19,748 nt of DNA from Bacteroidales bacterium UBA4231 (GTDB lineage: Bacteria > Bacteroidota > Bacteroidia > Bacteroidales > UBA932), in the NCBI GenBank assembly GCA_002396335.1, contig DGXN01000002.1, positions 1 through 19,748 of the forward strand, given 5' to 3'. The position numbers were made by a program, and so were the translations under genes. The notes beneath the pieces were generated by a model, which was not told the origin of the DNA, did no database searches, and was given only the letters and a program-made list of their open reading frames with translations. Of the stretch, positions 1 through 8,308 are shown piece after piece. Every line of letters begins with the position of its first letter. Position 1 is the stretch's first letter.

Positions 1-195
1 CGTGCTCCGGCAGGGTGAAATGGCGGTCCCGAGCACAAAAACGGCCCAATCCGTGCTCCGGCGGGGTAAAATGGCGGTCCCGAGCACAAATACGGCCTAA
101 TCCGTGCTCCGGCGGGGTATAATGGCGGCCCCGAGCACAAAAACACCCCAATCCGTGCTCCGGTGGGGCGAAATGGCGGTCCCGAGCACAAAAAT
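1..195. repeat. 51-bp tandem repeat, about 3.8 copies, hairpin-forming
   Basis: Units start at 1, 52, 103 and 154, each exactly 51 bp, and the last is partial (to about 195). Each unit contains GTGCTC and, about 23 bases later, its reverse complement GAGCAC, with a GGG/CCC pairing possible inside, so each copy can fold as an imperfect hairpin. Units differ at a few positions, mostly in the loop and the linker. The 17-codon period is not open: stop codons fall inside it on both strands in the frames I read, so I treat it as non-coding. It lies just downstream of the minus-strand response regulator, so it could act as that operon's 3' end. The array may continue beyond the left edge. Confidence 0.9.
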
Positions 196-224
196 GCGGG
201 CAAGGCAAAGCGCGCCCGGGGAGC

Positions 225-971
225 TTAGCGGCTGAGCCAGGTGAGGAAGTCGTCGGAGCGGGCGCGGGCGACGGTGAGGTCTGTGTGGACGGGGAAGCCG
301 CTTTTGAGGGTGATCCTGAGCCGGCTGCCGATAAGGCGCGAGACGGAGTCGATGACGCCTTCGGAGATGATGCAGCTGCGGGAGATGCGGAAGAATTTGT
401 CCGGGTCCAGGCTGTCGGAGAGGGCGTCGAGCGATTCGTCCAGAACGTAGGAGGAGCCGGACAGGGTGACGATGTAAGAATTCTTGGCTTCGGAATAGAT
501 GTAGGCAATCTCGGAAGCGCGGACGGGGACGATGCGGTCGTTCAGCCGGATGAGGAATTTCTCCTTATACTGGCCGCCCAGCATTTCCCGGGCCGATTCC
601 ACCGACGGCCTGCTGCCTTGACCCGCCGTCACGCGGGCGACGGCACGGTGTAAGTCGGCCACGTCGATAGGTTTGAGCAGATAGTCGATAGCGTGGACCT
701 GAAAGGCATGGACGGCATACTGGTCGTAAGCGGTAGTCATGATGACGGGGGCTTCGACGGTGGTCCGGGTGAAGATTTCGAAACTGGAGCCGTCGCTCAG
801 CTCGACGTCCATGAAGATGACGTCCGGAGCGGGGTTGGCAGCGAGCCACTTCAAGGTGTCTTCCACGGAGCCGAGTGCCCCGACAACCTTCATCTCGGGG
901 AATTCCTGTGCGAGGAGGCTGACCATGTGGGCGCGGGCGCGCGGTTCGTCTTCGATAATGAGCGCTTTCAT
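225..971 (-). CDS. LytTR-family response regulator
   Basis: A two-component response regulator of 248 residues. The receiver domain (about 1-120) shows the acidic pair E7-D8, phospho-acceptor D55 in the stretch FMDVELSDG, the TTA switch residues at 79-81 and K100 in YLLKP. A LytTR DNA-binding domain follows (about 138-246) with the typical ending FFRISRSCII. I chose the ATG at 971 because the sequence MKALIIEDEP there is the canonical start of the family; an upstream TTG at 995 would only add eight residues. It lies 34 bases downstream of the kinase gene on the same strand, so the two probably form one operon, and the kinase is the likely phosphodonor. Its target genes cannot be read directly; the divergent starch operon is the obvious candidate (inference). 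Alternatively it could control unrelated genes. Confidence 0.93.
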   Translation of the reverse strand: MKALIIEDEPRARAHMVSLLAQEFPEMKVVGALGSVEDTLKWLAANPAPDVIFMDVELSDGSSFEIFTRTTVEAPVIMTTAYDQYAVHAFQVHAIDYLLKPIDVADLHRAVARVTAGQGSRPSVESAREMLGGQYKEKFLIRLNDRIVPVRASEIAYIYSEAKNSYIVTLSGSSYVLDESLDALSDSLDPDKFFRISRSCIISEGVIDSVSRLIGSRLRITLKSGFPVHTDLTVARARSDDFLTWLSR

Positions 972-1005
972 TGCGTAAGAACCTATTTTATACAAAAATA
1001 AGAAA

Positions 1006-2157
1006 TTATTCCCACTCTGCCAAAAGGGGCACCGTGACGCGGAAGAATTCGGGGTTGTCCTCTACGAGGATTTCCTTTCCGGCCAGGTCGCGGTATTGAT
1101 TCCGCACATACTGCAGGCCGATTCCGCTCGACGCCGCCAGCGTGCGTTTGGGAATGCGGTTGTTCCAGACGCTGACCGATTGTCCGTCCGTCGTGGCGCG
1201 GATAATCAGCGGCTTGTCCGGGCCGATGGCGTTGTGCTTGATGGCATTCTCCAGCAGCAGCTGCAGGGTGCAGGGAACGATAAACCCGTCGGGAATCTCC
1301 TCGCCGATTCCGTCCTCGATCACGAGCCCTTCCGGAAAGCGGATCTGCACCAGGTGGCGGTAGTTTCGGGCGAAGGCAATCTCGTCTTTCAGGGGGACGG
1401 CACGCTTTCCGTCCTGCTGCATCATGTAGCGGTAGATGGAGGCCATCTTGTGGATGTAGGTGCTGGCTTCTTCCCGCGTGCCTTCCTGGACAATGGAGTC
1501 CAGTACATTGAGGCTGTTGAACAAAAAGTGCGGGTTTACCTGGTTCTTGAGGTTCATGTAGCTGAACTCGGCCTGATGGCGGCGCGTGCGCTGGGAGGAC
1601 GCTTCCCGTTGCATCCGGACCGCCAGCGCCACCAGATACGCCAGCGAAAGCACCGTGACGAGCACCAGCAGGCCGATGACCCCGGACTCGCGGAACAGGT
1701 CGCCCTGGTAGGAGATGTCAATGTAGACGCGGAAGCCGTATACGACGATGATGGCGCAGATTAGCCAGCCGATATTGCGGTGCCAGGATTGTTCCTGCTC
1801 GTATCGGGCCGACCCGGAGGGGGAGACGGCGTAGGAAAAGGCGTAGATGGCCCAGCCCAGGACTTCGGTTACGAGGAAGGTGGAGAGGGCATGCTGCCAC
1901 AGGGGAGGGAGGAAGTCGAACACCCATTGGGCTGCCAGGCTGCCCAGCAGGAATCCCAGAATGTTCACCAGCACCAGGGTGGCGACGGTAATATCTACGG
2001 TGAGTTTCTCCCATCGGCACAGGATGACGGCGAGGGCCATGGTAAGGGCCGTAAGGAGCAGGCTGTCCTGGATATCCAGCATCTGGCATGCCACCGTAGT
2101 GATGGCATGAAGCAGGGCAAATCCGTGGATGAGCCAGATGGTTCCTCTGTGTTTCAT
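1006..2157 (-). CDS. LytS-type membrane sensor histidine kinase
   Basis: A sensor kinase of the His_kinase/HATPase (LytS, AlgZ, YehU) type, 383 residues from this start. The N-terminal half is a series of hydrophobic helices (roughly five to six membrane segments, residues about 7-185) with no obvious periplasmic sensor domain. The cytoplasmic part has the H-box NPHFLFNSLN with H210, the N-box LLLENAIKHN (E303, N304) and a G-box SSGIGL (about 343-348). An upstream ATG at 2208 would add 17 residues. I prefer 2157 because the hydrophobic region starts there and a promoter-like TTTG-N20-TATTTTCG (2197-2166) sits immediately upstream of it. The response regulator follows on the same strand. The signal sensed is unknown. 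Confidence 0.9.
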   Translation of the reverse strand: MKHRGTIWLIHGFALLHAITTVACQMLDIQDSLLLTALTMALAVILCRWEKLTVDITVATLVLVNILGFLLGSLAAQWVFDFLPPLWQHALSTFLVTEVLGWAIYAFSYAVSPSGSARYEQEQSWHRNIGWLICAIIVVYGFRVYIDISYQGDLFRESGVIGLLVLVTVLSLAYLVALAVRMQREASSQRTRRHQAEFSYMNLKNQVNPHFLFNSLNVLDSIVQEGTREEASTYIHKMASIYRYMMQQDGKRAVPLKDEIAFARNYRHLVQIRFPEGLVIEDGIGEEIPDGFIVPCTLQLLLENAIKHNAIGPDKPLIIRATTDGQSVSVWNNRIPKRTLAASSGIGLQYVRNQYRDLAGKEILVEDNPEFFRVTVPLLAEWE

Positions 2158-2165
2158 TGCAACCG

Positions 2166-2197
2166 CGAAAATACGGATAAATTCCGTTCGTCGCAAA
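2166..2197 (-). promoter_or_regulatory. Candidate promoter of the kinase-regulator operon
   Basis: Reading the minus strand, TTTG (2197-2194) is followed after 20 bases by TATTTTCG (2173-2166), one mismatch from the Bacteroidetes -7 consensus TAnnTTTG. It would start transcription only a few bases before the ATG at 2157, giving an almost leaderless message. If the kinase really starts at 2208, this element would lie in its coding region and should be dropped. Confidence 0.35.
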
Positions 2198-2238
2198 AAA
2201 AACTCCATTCAACCGGGTTTCCGCGCGCGTATATATAT

Positions 2239-2278
2239 GTCTTGCGGACAAATGATTAGTTTTGCAGACGCCATTGTG
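2239..2278 (+). promoter_or_regulatory. Candidate starch-operon promoter with two 20-bp-spaced direct repeats
   Basis: TAGTTTTG at 2257-2264 matches the Bacteroidetes -7 element exactly and would start transcription near 2270, about 26 bases before the transporter ATG. No clear -33 TTG is found at the usual spacing. Two copies of TTGCRGAC (2242-2249 and 2262-2269) lie exactly 20 bp apart, matching 9 of 11 positions including the three bases before each. LytTR domains are known to bind pairs of direct repeats one period of about 20-22 bp apart, so this may be a site for the neighbouring response regulator (inference). The repeat is short and could be coincidence. Confidence 0.5.
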
Positions 2279-2295
2279 GCTAAAACTAGTAACTT

Positions 2296-3627
2296 ATGTC
2301 CGAAAAACGTGATTTGACATTCCGCCAGCTGGTCGACCTGAGCTTCGGCTTCTTCGGTGTCCAGATAGCCTACGCCCTGCAGAGTGCGAACATCAGCCGC
2401 ATCTTTGCCACCCTGGGTGCAGACCCGCATCAGCTGTCTTTTTTCTGGATCCTCCCCCCGCTGATGGGAATGATCGTTCAGCCCCTGATCGGCAAATATT
2501 CGGACCGGACCTGGTGCCGGATGGGACGCCGCAAGCCGTATCTGCTGGTGGGCGCCATCATCGCGGTTCTGGTCATGGTGCTGCTCCCCAATGCCGGGAG
2601 CCTGCATTTTTCCACCCGGCTGTTCCTGGGACTGAACATGGCCATGTGGTTCGGCCTGTTCTCGCTGATTTTCCTGGACACGTCCATCAACATCGCCATG
2701 CAGCCCTTCAAGATGATGGTGGGCGACATGGTCAACGAGAAGCAGAAGGCTACGGCCTACAGCATCCAGAGCTTCCTGTGCAACGCGGGCTCTCTGGTGG
2801 GCTATGTGTTCCCCATCCTGTTCACCTGGATCGGCATTGCCAATACCGCCCCGAAAGGCGTGGTTCCGGACAGCGTCATCTACAGTTTCTACTGCGGTGC
2901 CGCCATCCTCATCCTCTGCGTGATGTACACCTTCCTCCGCGTGAAGGAAATGCCGCCCAAGGAGTATGCCGAGTTCCACGGCATTACCCCCCCCTCGCCG
3001 GCTAATCCCTCGGAAAAGAAGGCCTCCGACGGCCTTGTGAAGCTGCTCCTGAAAGCCCCCAAGGCCTTCTGGACTGTAGGCCTGGTGCAGTTCTTCTGCT
3101 GGGCTGCGTTCCTGTACATGTGGACCTACACCAACGGTGCCATCGCCCACAATGTCTGGAACACGGCCGATGTGGCCTCCGAGGCCTATCAGACCGCCGG
3201 CAACTGGGTAGGAGTTCTGTTCGCCGTACAGGCTGTCGGATCCCTTGTCTGGGCCGCCGTCCTGCCGCGTTTCCGTAACCTGAAAGTCGCCTATGTGGTG
3301 AGCCTGCTCATCGGAGCCGCCGGTTTCGCCTCCGTCATCCTCATTCACAACCAGTATCTTCTGTTTGTGAGCTATTTCCTGATCGGCTTTGCCTGGGCTG
3401 CCATGCTGGCCCTGCCGTTCACCCTCCTGACCAATGCCCTGGAGGGAAGCCCTTATATGGGTAGTTACCTGGGACTGTTCAACTGCACCATCTGCCTGCC
3501 GCAGATTGTGGCTGCCGCAACGGGTGGCGCCGTGCTGTCGCTGGTAGGCGGCAGTCAGGCCGCCATGCTGCTGGTGGCCGGGGTGCTGCTGGCCCTGGGT
3601 GCCCTGAGCGTGAGATTCATCAAATAA
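2296..3627 (+). CDS. SLC45/GPH-like MFS sugar transporter
   Basis: An inner-membrane sugar permease of 443 residues with about 12 hydrophobic helices and a longer central cytoplasmic loop. The loop between helices 2 and 3 carries KYSDRTWCRMGRRKPY, the motif seen in sucrose/maltose cation symporters of the SLC45 and GPH type. As the first gene of the operon it likely brings maltose or short malto-oligosaccharides, released in the periplasm, into the cytoplasm (inference from motif and context). An upstream promoter-like -7 element supports the ATG at 2296. SusC follows after 30 bases. A run of eight C residues (2987-2994) lies in the central loop coding region. Exact substrate cannot be read; sucrose or other disaccharides are possible. 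Confidence 0.9.
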   Translation: MSEKRDLTFRQLVDLSFGFFGVQIAYALQSANISRIFATLGADPHQLSFFWILPPLMGMIVQPLIGKYSDRTWCRMGRRKPYLLVGAIIAVLVMVLLPNAGSLHFSTRLFLGLNMAMWFGLFSLIFLDTSINIAMQPFKMMVGDMVNEKQKATAYSIQSFLCNAGSLVGYVFPILFTWIGIANTAPKGVVPDSVIYSFYCGAAILILCVMYTFLRVKEMPPKEYAEFHGITPPSPANPSEKKASDGLVKLLLKAPKAFWTVGLVQFFCWAAFLYMWTYTNGAIAHNVWNTADVASEAYQTAGNWVGVLFAVQAVGSLVWAAVLPRFRNLKVAYVVSLLIGAAGFASVILIHNQYLLFVSYFLIGFAWAAMLALPFTLLTNALEGSPYMGSYLGLFNCTICLPQIVAAATGGAVLSLVGGSQAAMLLVAGVLLALGALSVRFIK

Positions 3628-3657
3628 CAATATAAATATTAACCAACTATCGCACTA

Positions 3658-6600
3658 ATGAAAAGGATTTTAACCGCAATCGCAGTGTTGCTCGCAACCT
3701 GCGCACCCGTATTCGCGCAAGGCGCCGGATACCAGGTTAAAGGTGTGGTGGTAGACGCCATCGGCCCCGTTATCGGAGCTTCGGTGATCGAACAGGGAAC
3801 GTCCAACGGCGTTTCCACCGGTCTGGATGGCGACTTCACCCTCACCGTTTCCAATGCCAATGCAGTGGTGGAAATCAGCTGCATCGGCTATGCAACCCAA
3901 TCTTTTACGGCTTCCGCCGTTCCCGCCGTCATCACCCTCTCCGAGGATGCCGAATTCCTGGATGACGTGGTGGTCATCGGCTACGGTACGGTCAAGAAGA
4001 CGGATATGACCGGATCGGTTTCCACCGTCCGGGCCGACCAGGTGAACAAAGGTATCGCCGCTTCTCCGTCCCAGCTGCTGGCCGGTAAAACCGGCGGCGT
4101 TGTGGTGACGGCCGGTGACGGTGCTCCGGGTTCCGCCTCCACCATCCGTATCCGTGGCGGTTCCTCCCTCACCGCTTCCAACGACCCGCTCATCATCGTG
4201 GACGGCCTTCCCGTTGGTTCCCACGGTGTTGACGGCATGAATGACGCCCTGTCCACCATCAATCCGGACGATATCGAGAGCTTCACCGTTCTGAAGGATG
4301 CATCGGCCACCGCCATCTATGGTTCCCGCGCATCGAACGGCGTCATCATCATCACTACCCGTACCGGTAAAAAGTCTGACGGCGTGGTTCCGCACGTGAA
4401 CCTCGATTTCACCACTTCCCTGAGCCAGAACGTCCGTTTCATGGAAATGCTCTCCGGAGACCAGCTCCGTAACTTCATGCTGGGAGAAAACGGTTATATC
4501 GCCACCCGCATCAAGACCGCGGTCGACCAGGAAGCTGCTCGCGCATTCCTGGGTACCGAGAACACGGATTGGCAGAAGCAGATCTACCGTCTGGGCCAGA
4601 CCTACGAAGGGAATCTGGGCATCACCGGCAACATCCGCCTGGGGAAGGAAAACCTTCTCCCGTATCGCGTTTCCGGCGGCGTCCTCTTCCAGGAAGGTAC
4701 CCTCAAGACTTCCGAGATGGACCGCGCCACGCTGTCGCTGAACCTGAACCCGTCGTTCCTGGACAGCCACCTCAAACTGGACCTGAGCGCCAAGGGAGTG
4801 TACATGCATAGCCGCTGGGCCAACACCGGCGCCATCGATGCCGCCGCCCGCTACAATCCCACTGCTCCGGTCTATGATCCCGACGGGGTGAACGGCTATT
4901 ACACCATCAAGAACACCGCCGGCACCACGTCAACGCTCGCTACCATGAACCCACTGGCCGCCCTGGAAGAGTACCATGACTTCTCGGACGCTCTCCGCTT
5001 CATCGGCAACGCCCAGGTGGACTATTCCATCCACGGTTTTGAAGACTTGCACCTGCACCTGAACCTGGGTCTGGACCGCTCCAAGTCGGGCAGCCATACC
5101 TTTGTTCCAGCCGGTGCGGAGCAGTCCTGGCACGACCAGGCCCACCCCGGCTGGGGCAGCGACCGTCCCCGCAGCGAAATCCGCACGGACAAGACGCTGG
5201 AAGCCTATGCCAATTACAGCCATGACTTTGGCAAACACAGCGTGGGCGCCATGGCCGGTTATTCCTGGCAGGAATTCAAGGTACATTCCTCATCAGTAAC
5301 CACCGATGCCGACAAGGTCCGCATCATCGAAGAAGCTGACGATTACGACTACATGTATCGGCTTATCTCATTCTTCGGACGTGCAAATTACTCTTACGCA
5401 GGAAAATACCTCCTCACGGCAACAGTCCGTGCCGACGGAACATCCCGTTTCGTGAACAACAAGTGGGGCATCTTCCCTTCCGTGGCCCTGGCCTGGAACC
5501 TGAAGAATGAAAACTTCCTGAAAAACGTGAATGCTATTTCAGCTGCCAAGCTCCGCCTTTCCTGGGGCCAGACCGGACAGCAGGAAATCAACGCCGGTGA
5601 CTATCCGTCCCTTCCTACCTATCAGTACAGCACCAATGCCAGCATGTACCGTTTCGGTGACCGTTTGATCGTCCCTATGCTGGCAGTTGGCTATAACGCG
5701 GACCTCAAGTGGGAAACGACCACCACCTATAACGCAGGTATCGACTTCGGGTTTGCCAATGACCGGCTCACCGGAAACCTCGACTTCTACTACAGAAAGA
5801 CCACGGACCTTCTGAACAAGACCCCCATCCCGGGCGGCGCCAACCTCAAGAACGAATTGGTCGCCAATATCGGTACCCTGGTGAACAAGGGTGTGGAACT
5901 GGACCTGAACTACATTGCCATCGACAAGAAGGACCTCTTCTGGCAGATTGGCTTCAATGCCGCTTACAACAAGAACACGGTCACCAAGCTTACTGCGTAT
6001 GATACGGCAGAATACAAGGGCGTGGAAACCGGTGGTATTTCCGGCGCCGTAGGCCTTAATATCCAGCGCTTTATGGTCGGAGAGCCCGTGAATACCTTCT
6101 ATGTCTACAAGCAGGTCTATGATACTGACGGCAAGCCTATTTCGGGCCTGTATGCCGATCTGAGCGGTGAAAACGGTACGCCGGATGGCAAGATTGACGA
6201 AAACGACATGTATTGCTATAAGAAACCCGCTCCGGATTTCACCTTCGGCCTGAACACAAACCTCACGTGGAAGCGCTGGACCTTTGCCGCGTCGGCGCAT
6301 GCCAACATCGGCAACTATGTCTATAACAACAACGCTTCCCGCTACACGCTCATGAGCGACATCTGGACCAACAACTACACGGCCAACCGCAGTGTGGCCA
6401 TTCTGGACAATCCCATGTATGCCGGCGGTAACGAGCACTATATGAGTGACTTCTTTATCGAGAACGCCTCCTTCCTCAAACTGGACAATGTGACGGCGGG
6501 CTATACCATTCCCATCAAGAGCAGCTGGTATGCCGACAGGGCCATCTCCCTGAACATCTTTGCCACCGTCCAAAACGTGCTCACCCTCACGCGCTACACC

Positions 6601-6690
6601 GGTATCGACCCCGAGGTCTATTCCGGTATCGACAACAATATGTATCCCCGCCCGCGCAACTATATGCTGGGTGTGAAGTTTAACTTCTAA
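3658..6690 (+). CDS. susC: SusC-like TonB-dependent outer-membrane transporter
   Basis: Outer-membrane beta-barrel transporter of 1010 residues, which takes up oligosaccharides using TonB energy together with SusD as its lid. A signal peptide (1-20, ending VFA) is followed by a carboxypeptidase-regulatory-like domain (about 25-98), a TonB-box-like stretch DDVVVIGYGTVKK (102-114), a plug domain (about 115-235, with the family motif IRIRGGSSLTASNDPLIIVDG) and a long barrel rich in alternating aromatic residues. The protein ends in Phe (GVKFNF), the usual barrel-assembly signal. Length is normal for the family. It stands 30 bases after the transporter gene and 19 before susD, so it is co-transcribed. 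Assignment to starch rather than another glucan rests on the neighbouring amylase and starch-binding-like modules. Confidence 0.97.
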   Translation: MKRILTAIAVLLATCAPVFAQGAGYQVKGVVVDAIGPVIGASVIEQGTSNGVSTGLDGDFTLTVSNANAVVEISCIGYATQSFTASAVPAVITLSEDAEFLDDVVVIGYGTVKKTDMTGSVSTVRADQVNKGIAASPSQLLAGKTGGVVVTAGDGAPGSASTIRIRGGSSLTASNDPLIIVDGLPVGSHGVDGMNDALSTINPDDIESFTVLKDASATAIYGSRASNGVIIITTRTGKKSDGVVPHVNLDFTTSLSQNVRFMEMLSGDQLRNFMLGENGYIATRIKTAVDQEAARAFLGTENTDWQKQIYRLGQTYEGNLGITGNIRLGKENLLPYRVSGGVLFQEGTLKTSEMDRATLSLNLNPSFLDSHLKLDLSAKGVYMHSRWANTGAIDAAARYNPTAPVYDPDGVNGYYTIKNTAGTTSTLATMNPLAALEEYHDFSDALRFIGNAQVDYSIHGFEDLHLHLNLGLDRSKSGSHTFVPAGAEQSWHDQAHPGWGSDRPRSEIRTDKTLEAYANYSHDFGKHSVGAMAGYSWQEFKVHSSSVTTDADKVRIIEEADDYDYMYRLISFFGRANYSYAGKYLLTATVRADGTSRFVNNKWGIFPSVALAWNLKNENFLKNVNAISAAKLRLSWGQTGQQEINAGDYPSLPTYQYSTNASMYRFGDRLIVPMLAVGYNADLKWETTTTYNAGIDFGFANDRLTGNLDFYYRKTTDLLNKTPIPGGANLKNELVANIGTLVNKGVELDLNYIAIDKKDLFWQIGFNAAYNKNTVTKLTAYDTAEYKGVETGGISGAVGLNIQRFMVGEPVNTFYVYKQVYDTDGKPISGLYADLSGENGTPDGKIDENDMYCYKKPAPDFTFGLNTNLTWKRWTFAASAHANIGNYVYNNNASRYTLMSDIWTNNYTANRSVAILDNPMYAGGNEHYMSDFFIENASFLKLDNVTAGYTIPIKSSWYADRAISLNIFATVQNVLTLTRYTGIDPEVYSGIDNNMYPRPRNYMLGVKFNF

Positions 6691-6693
6691 TCA

Positions 6694-6700
6694 AGGGAGG
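6694..6700 (+). promoter_or_regulatory. Strong Shine-Dalgarno site for susD
   Basis: AGGGAGG lies nine bases before the susD ATG at 6710. Shine-Dalgarno sites are generally weak or absent in Bacteroidetes, and the other genes here start after A/T-rich or unremarkable leaders, so this one stands out and may raise SusD translation. Confidence 0.6.
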
Positions 6701-6709
6701 AAAGACAGT

Positions 6710-8296
6710 ATGAAAAAATATATCGCTATTCTTGCAACCGCCGCTACCCTCATCGGCATGTCCTCCTGCATCAAGGACCTGGACATCGAACCCCTGGATG
6801 ACGACGTGGTTCTCCCCGAAGATATCCTCACGGGCATAGAACAGTATGAACAAGTACTTGCGAAGTGCTATGTCGGCCTCTGCACCTCCGGTTCCTGGGG
6901 CGCCGGTTCCGCCGATATCGACGGCATCGACAATGGTTTCGGCCAGTACATTCGCGCCCTTTATTACCTGGAGGAACTTCCTACGGACGAGGCGCTTATC
7001 GTCTGGGACGACAAGACCATCGCCAACTTCTGGAAGTTTGCCTGGACTTCTTCCGACGTATTCGTGCGGGCCATGTTCTCCCGCGTGTACTTCCAGATAA
7101 GCATATGCAACGAACTCATCCGCCAGGCACAGGCCTCATCCTTCAGAGACAATGCCACCGTCAAGCAGTACATCGCCGAAGCCCGGGCCCTCCGCCTGCT
7201 CAGCTACTACCACGTGGTGGATATGTTCGGCTATGAGCATGTCCCCTTCTCCACGGAAGCCAACAGCGTGGGCTCTGTGGGCCCCGCCCCCAACATGGAC
7301 CTCGTTTCCTGGATGATTTCCGAGGCCGATGCCCTTCTTGAGGGCAGTGAGCTCCCGGCCATGCGCAGTGCCGAATACGGCAGGTTGGACAAAGGCTTCG
7401 TGCAGATGCTCAAGGCGAAGATCAACCTCAACGCTCCGGTCTACCTGGGCCTTGACAGCGCGGCGGCAGCCCCTTACTATCAGGCCGCTGCAGAAGCCTG
7501 TAAGGCAATTGTGAGTGCCTATCCCACCTTGCACAGCAATTACGCCGAACTCTTCATGGCCGACAACGACCAGTGCAAAGATGAAATCATCTTCTGGGTA
7601 GAGGCCGAAAACGGCTCCATCGAGACCTACGGTTCCACCCAGTTCCTCATCTGCGCCACTTATGAAGACGGCGACTCCGTCACCCAGGGCCTTCTGGGCA
7701 TGGGTACCGGTGGCTGGGGCGGTATTGTGGTGCGCCCCACCTTCATCGAGAAGTTCGACGCTGCTTCGGATAAGCGCTATACCTTCTCCGGCGGTCCCAA
7801 GGATTTCCCGTCCACTCTTTTGGATCCGGGTTCCTTCGCCTCCGGTTGGAGCGCTTACAAGTTCTCCAACATGAAGAGCGACGGCACTACCAACGCCGGC
7901 CCCTTCACGGATACGGACTTCCCGCTCTTCCGCAGTGCGGATGCATACCTGATGCTGGCCGAATGCCAGCTGCGCGGTGCCTCCAATGTCACCGAAGCCG
8001 AGGCGAAAGCCGCCTGGAATGCTGTCCGTACCCGTGCCGGACTGGGGAATGTGACCAACTACACCCTGGACGAACTCCTGGACGAGCGCGGCCGTGAACT
8101 CTACTGGGAATGCCAGCGCCGCAGTGACCTCCGTCGCTTCGGCAAGTTCACCGGAAACGCCTATTCCTGGACCTGGAAGGGTGGTGACTACGACGGAAAT
8201 GTCTCTGTAGACAGCCATTTCGACGTGTATCCGATTCCTGCCGCCGAGACCAATTCCAACTCTGCCCTGGGCCAAAATCCCGGTTATGCCAATTAG
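6710..8296 (+). CDS. susD: SusD/RagB-like glycan-binding outer-surface lipoprotein
   Basis: Surface lipoprotein of 528 residues that caps SusC and helps bind the polysaccharide. The lipoprotein signal ends at GMSSC with C20; after it comes IKDLD, an acidic stretch near the Cys that partly resembles the Bacteroidetes surface-export signal. Helical, TPR-like segments follow (about 40-300), including EARALRLLSYYHVVDMFG, typical of the SusD family. The C-terminal part has LDERGRELYWECQRRSDLRRFGKF and PIPAAETNSN...QNPGY, both family hallmarks. It begins after a strong ribosome site and is followed 12 bases later by the SusE/F-like gene. Length is normal. The aromatic binding site cannot be pinned down from sequence alone. 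Confidence 0.96.
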   Translation: MKKYIAILATAATLIGMSSCIKDLDIEPLDDDVVLPEDILTGIEQYEQVLAKCYVGLCTSGSWGAGSADIDGIDNGFGQYIRALYYLEELPTDEALIVWDDKTIANFWKFAWTSSDVFVRAMFSRVYFQISICNELIRQAQASSFRDNATVKQYIAEARALRLLSYYHVVDMFGYEHVPFSTEANSVGSVGPAPNMDLVSWMISEADALLEGSELPAMRSAEYGRLDKGFVQMLKAKINLNAPVYLGLDSAAAAPYYQAAAEACKAIVSAYPTLHSNYAELFMADNDQCKDEIIFWVEAENGSIETYGSTQFLICATYEDGDSVTQGLLGMGTGGWGGIVVRPTFIEKFDAASDKRYTFSGGPKDFPSTLLDPGSFASGWSAYKFSNMKSDGTTNAGPFTDTDFPLFRSADAYLMLAECQLRGASNVTEAEAKAAWNAVRTRAGLGNVTNYTLDELLDERGRELYWECQRRSDLRRFGKFTGNAYSWTWKGGDYDGNVSVDSHFDVYPIPAAETNSNSALGQNPGYAN

Positions 8297-8308
8297 TTTC
8301 GCTGCCTT

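Noticed and set aside
2..97. A short repeat-peptide frame in the 51-bp array
   Set aside because: It has a stop in the second unit (TAA near 98-100), so the repeat cannot encode a continuous peptide; treated as non-coding.
1..195. CRISPR array
   Set aside because: The whole 51-bp unit is repeated, with no unique spacers, and no cas genes are nearby.
2209..3630. A 473-codon minus-strand frame over the MFS transporter
   Set aside because: Same codon-register effect; the plus-strand reading has clear membrane helices and a family motif.
3670..4809. A 379-codon minus-strand frame over the start of susC
   Set aside because: Register shadow of susC; its sequence is Gly/Asp/His-rich without known motifs.
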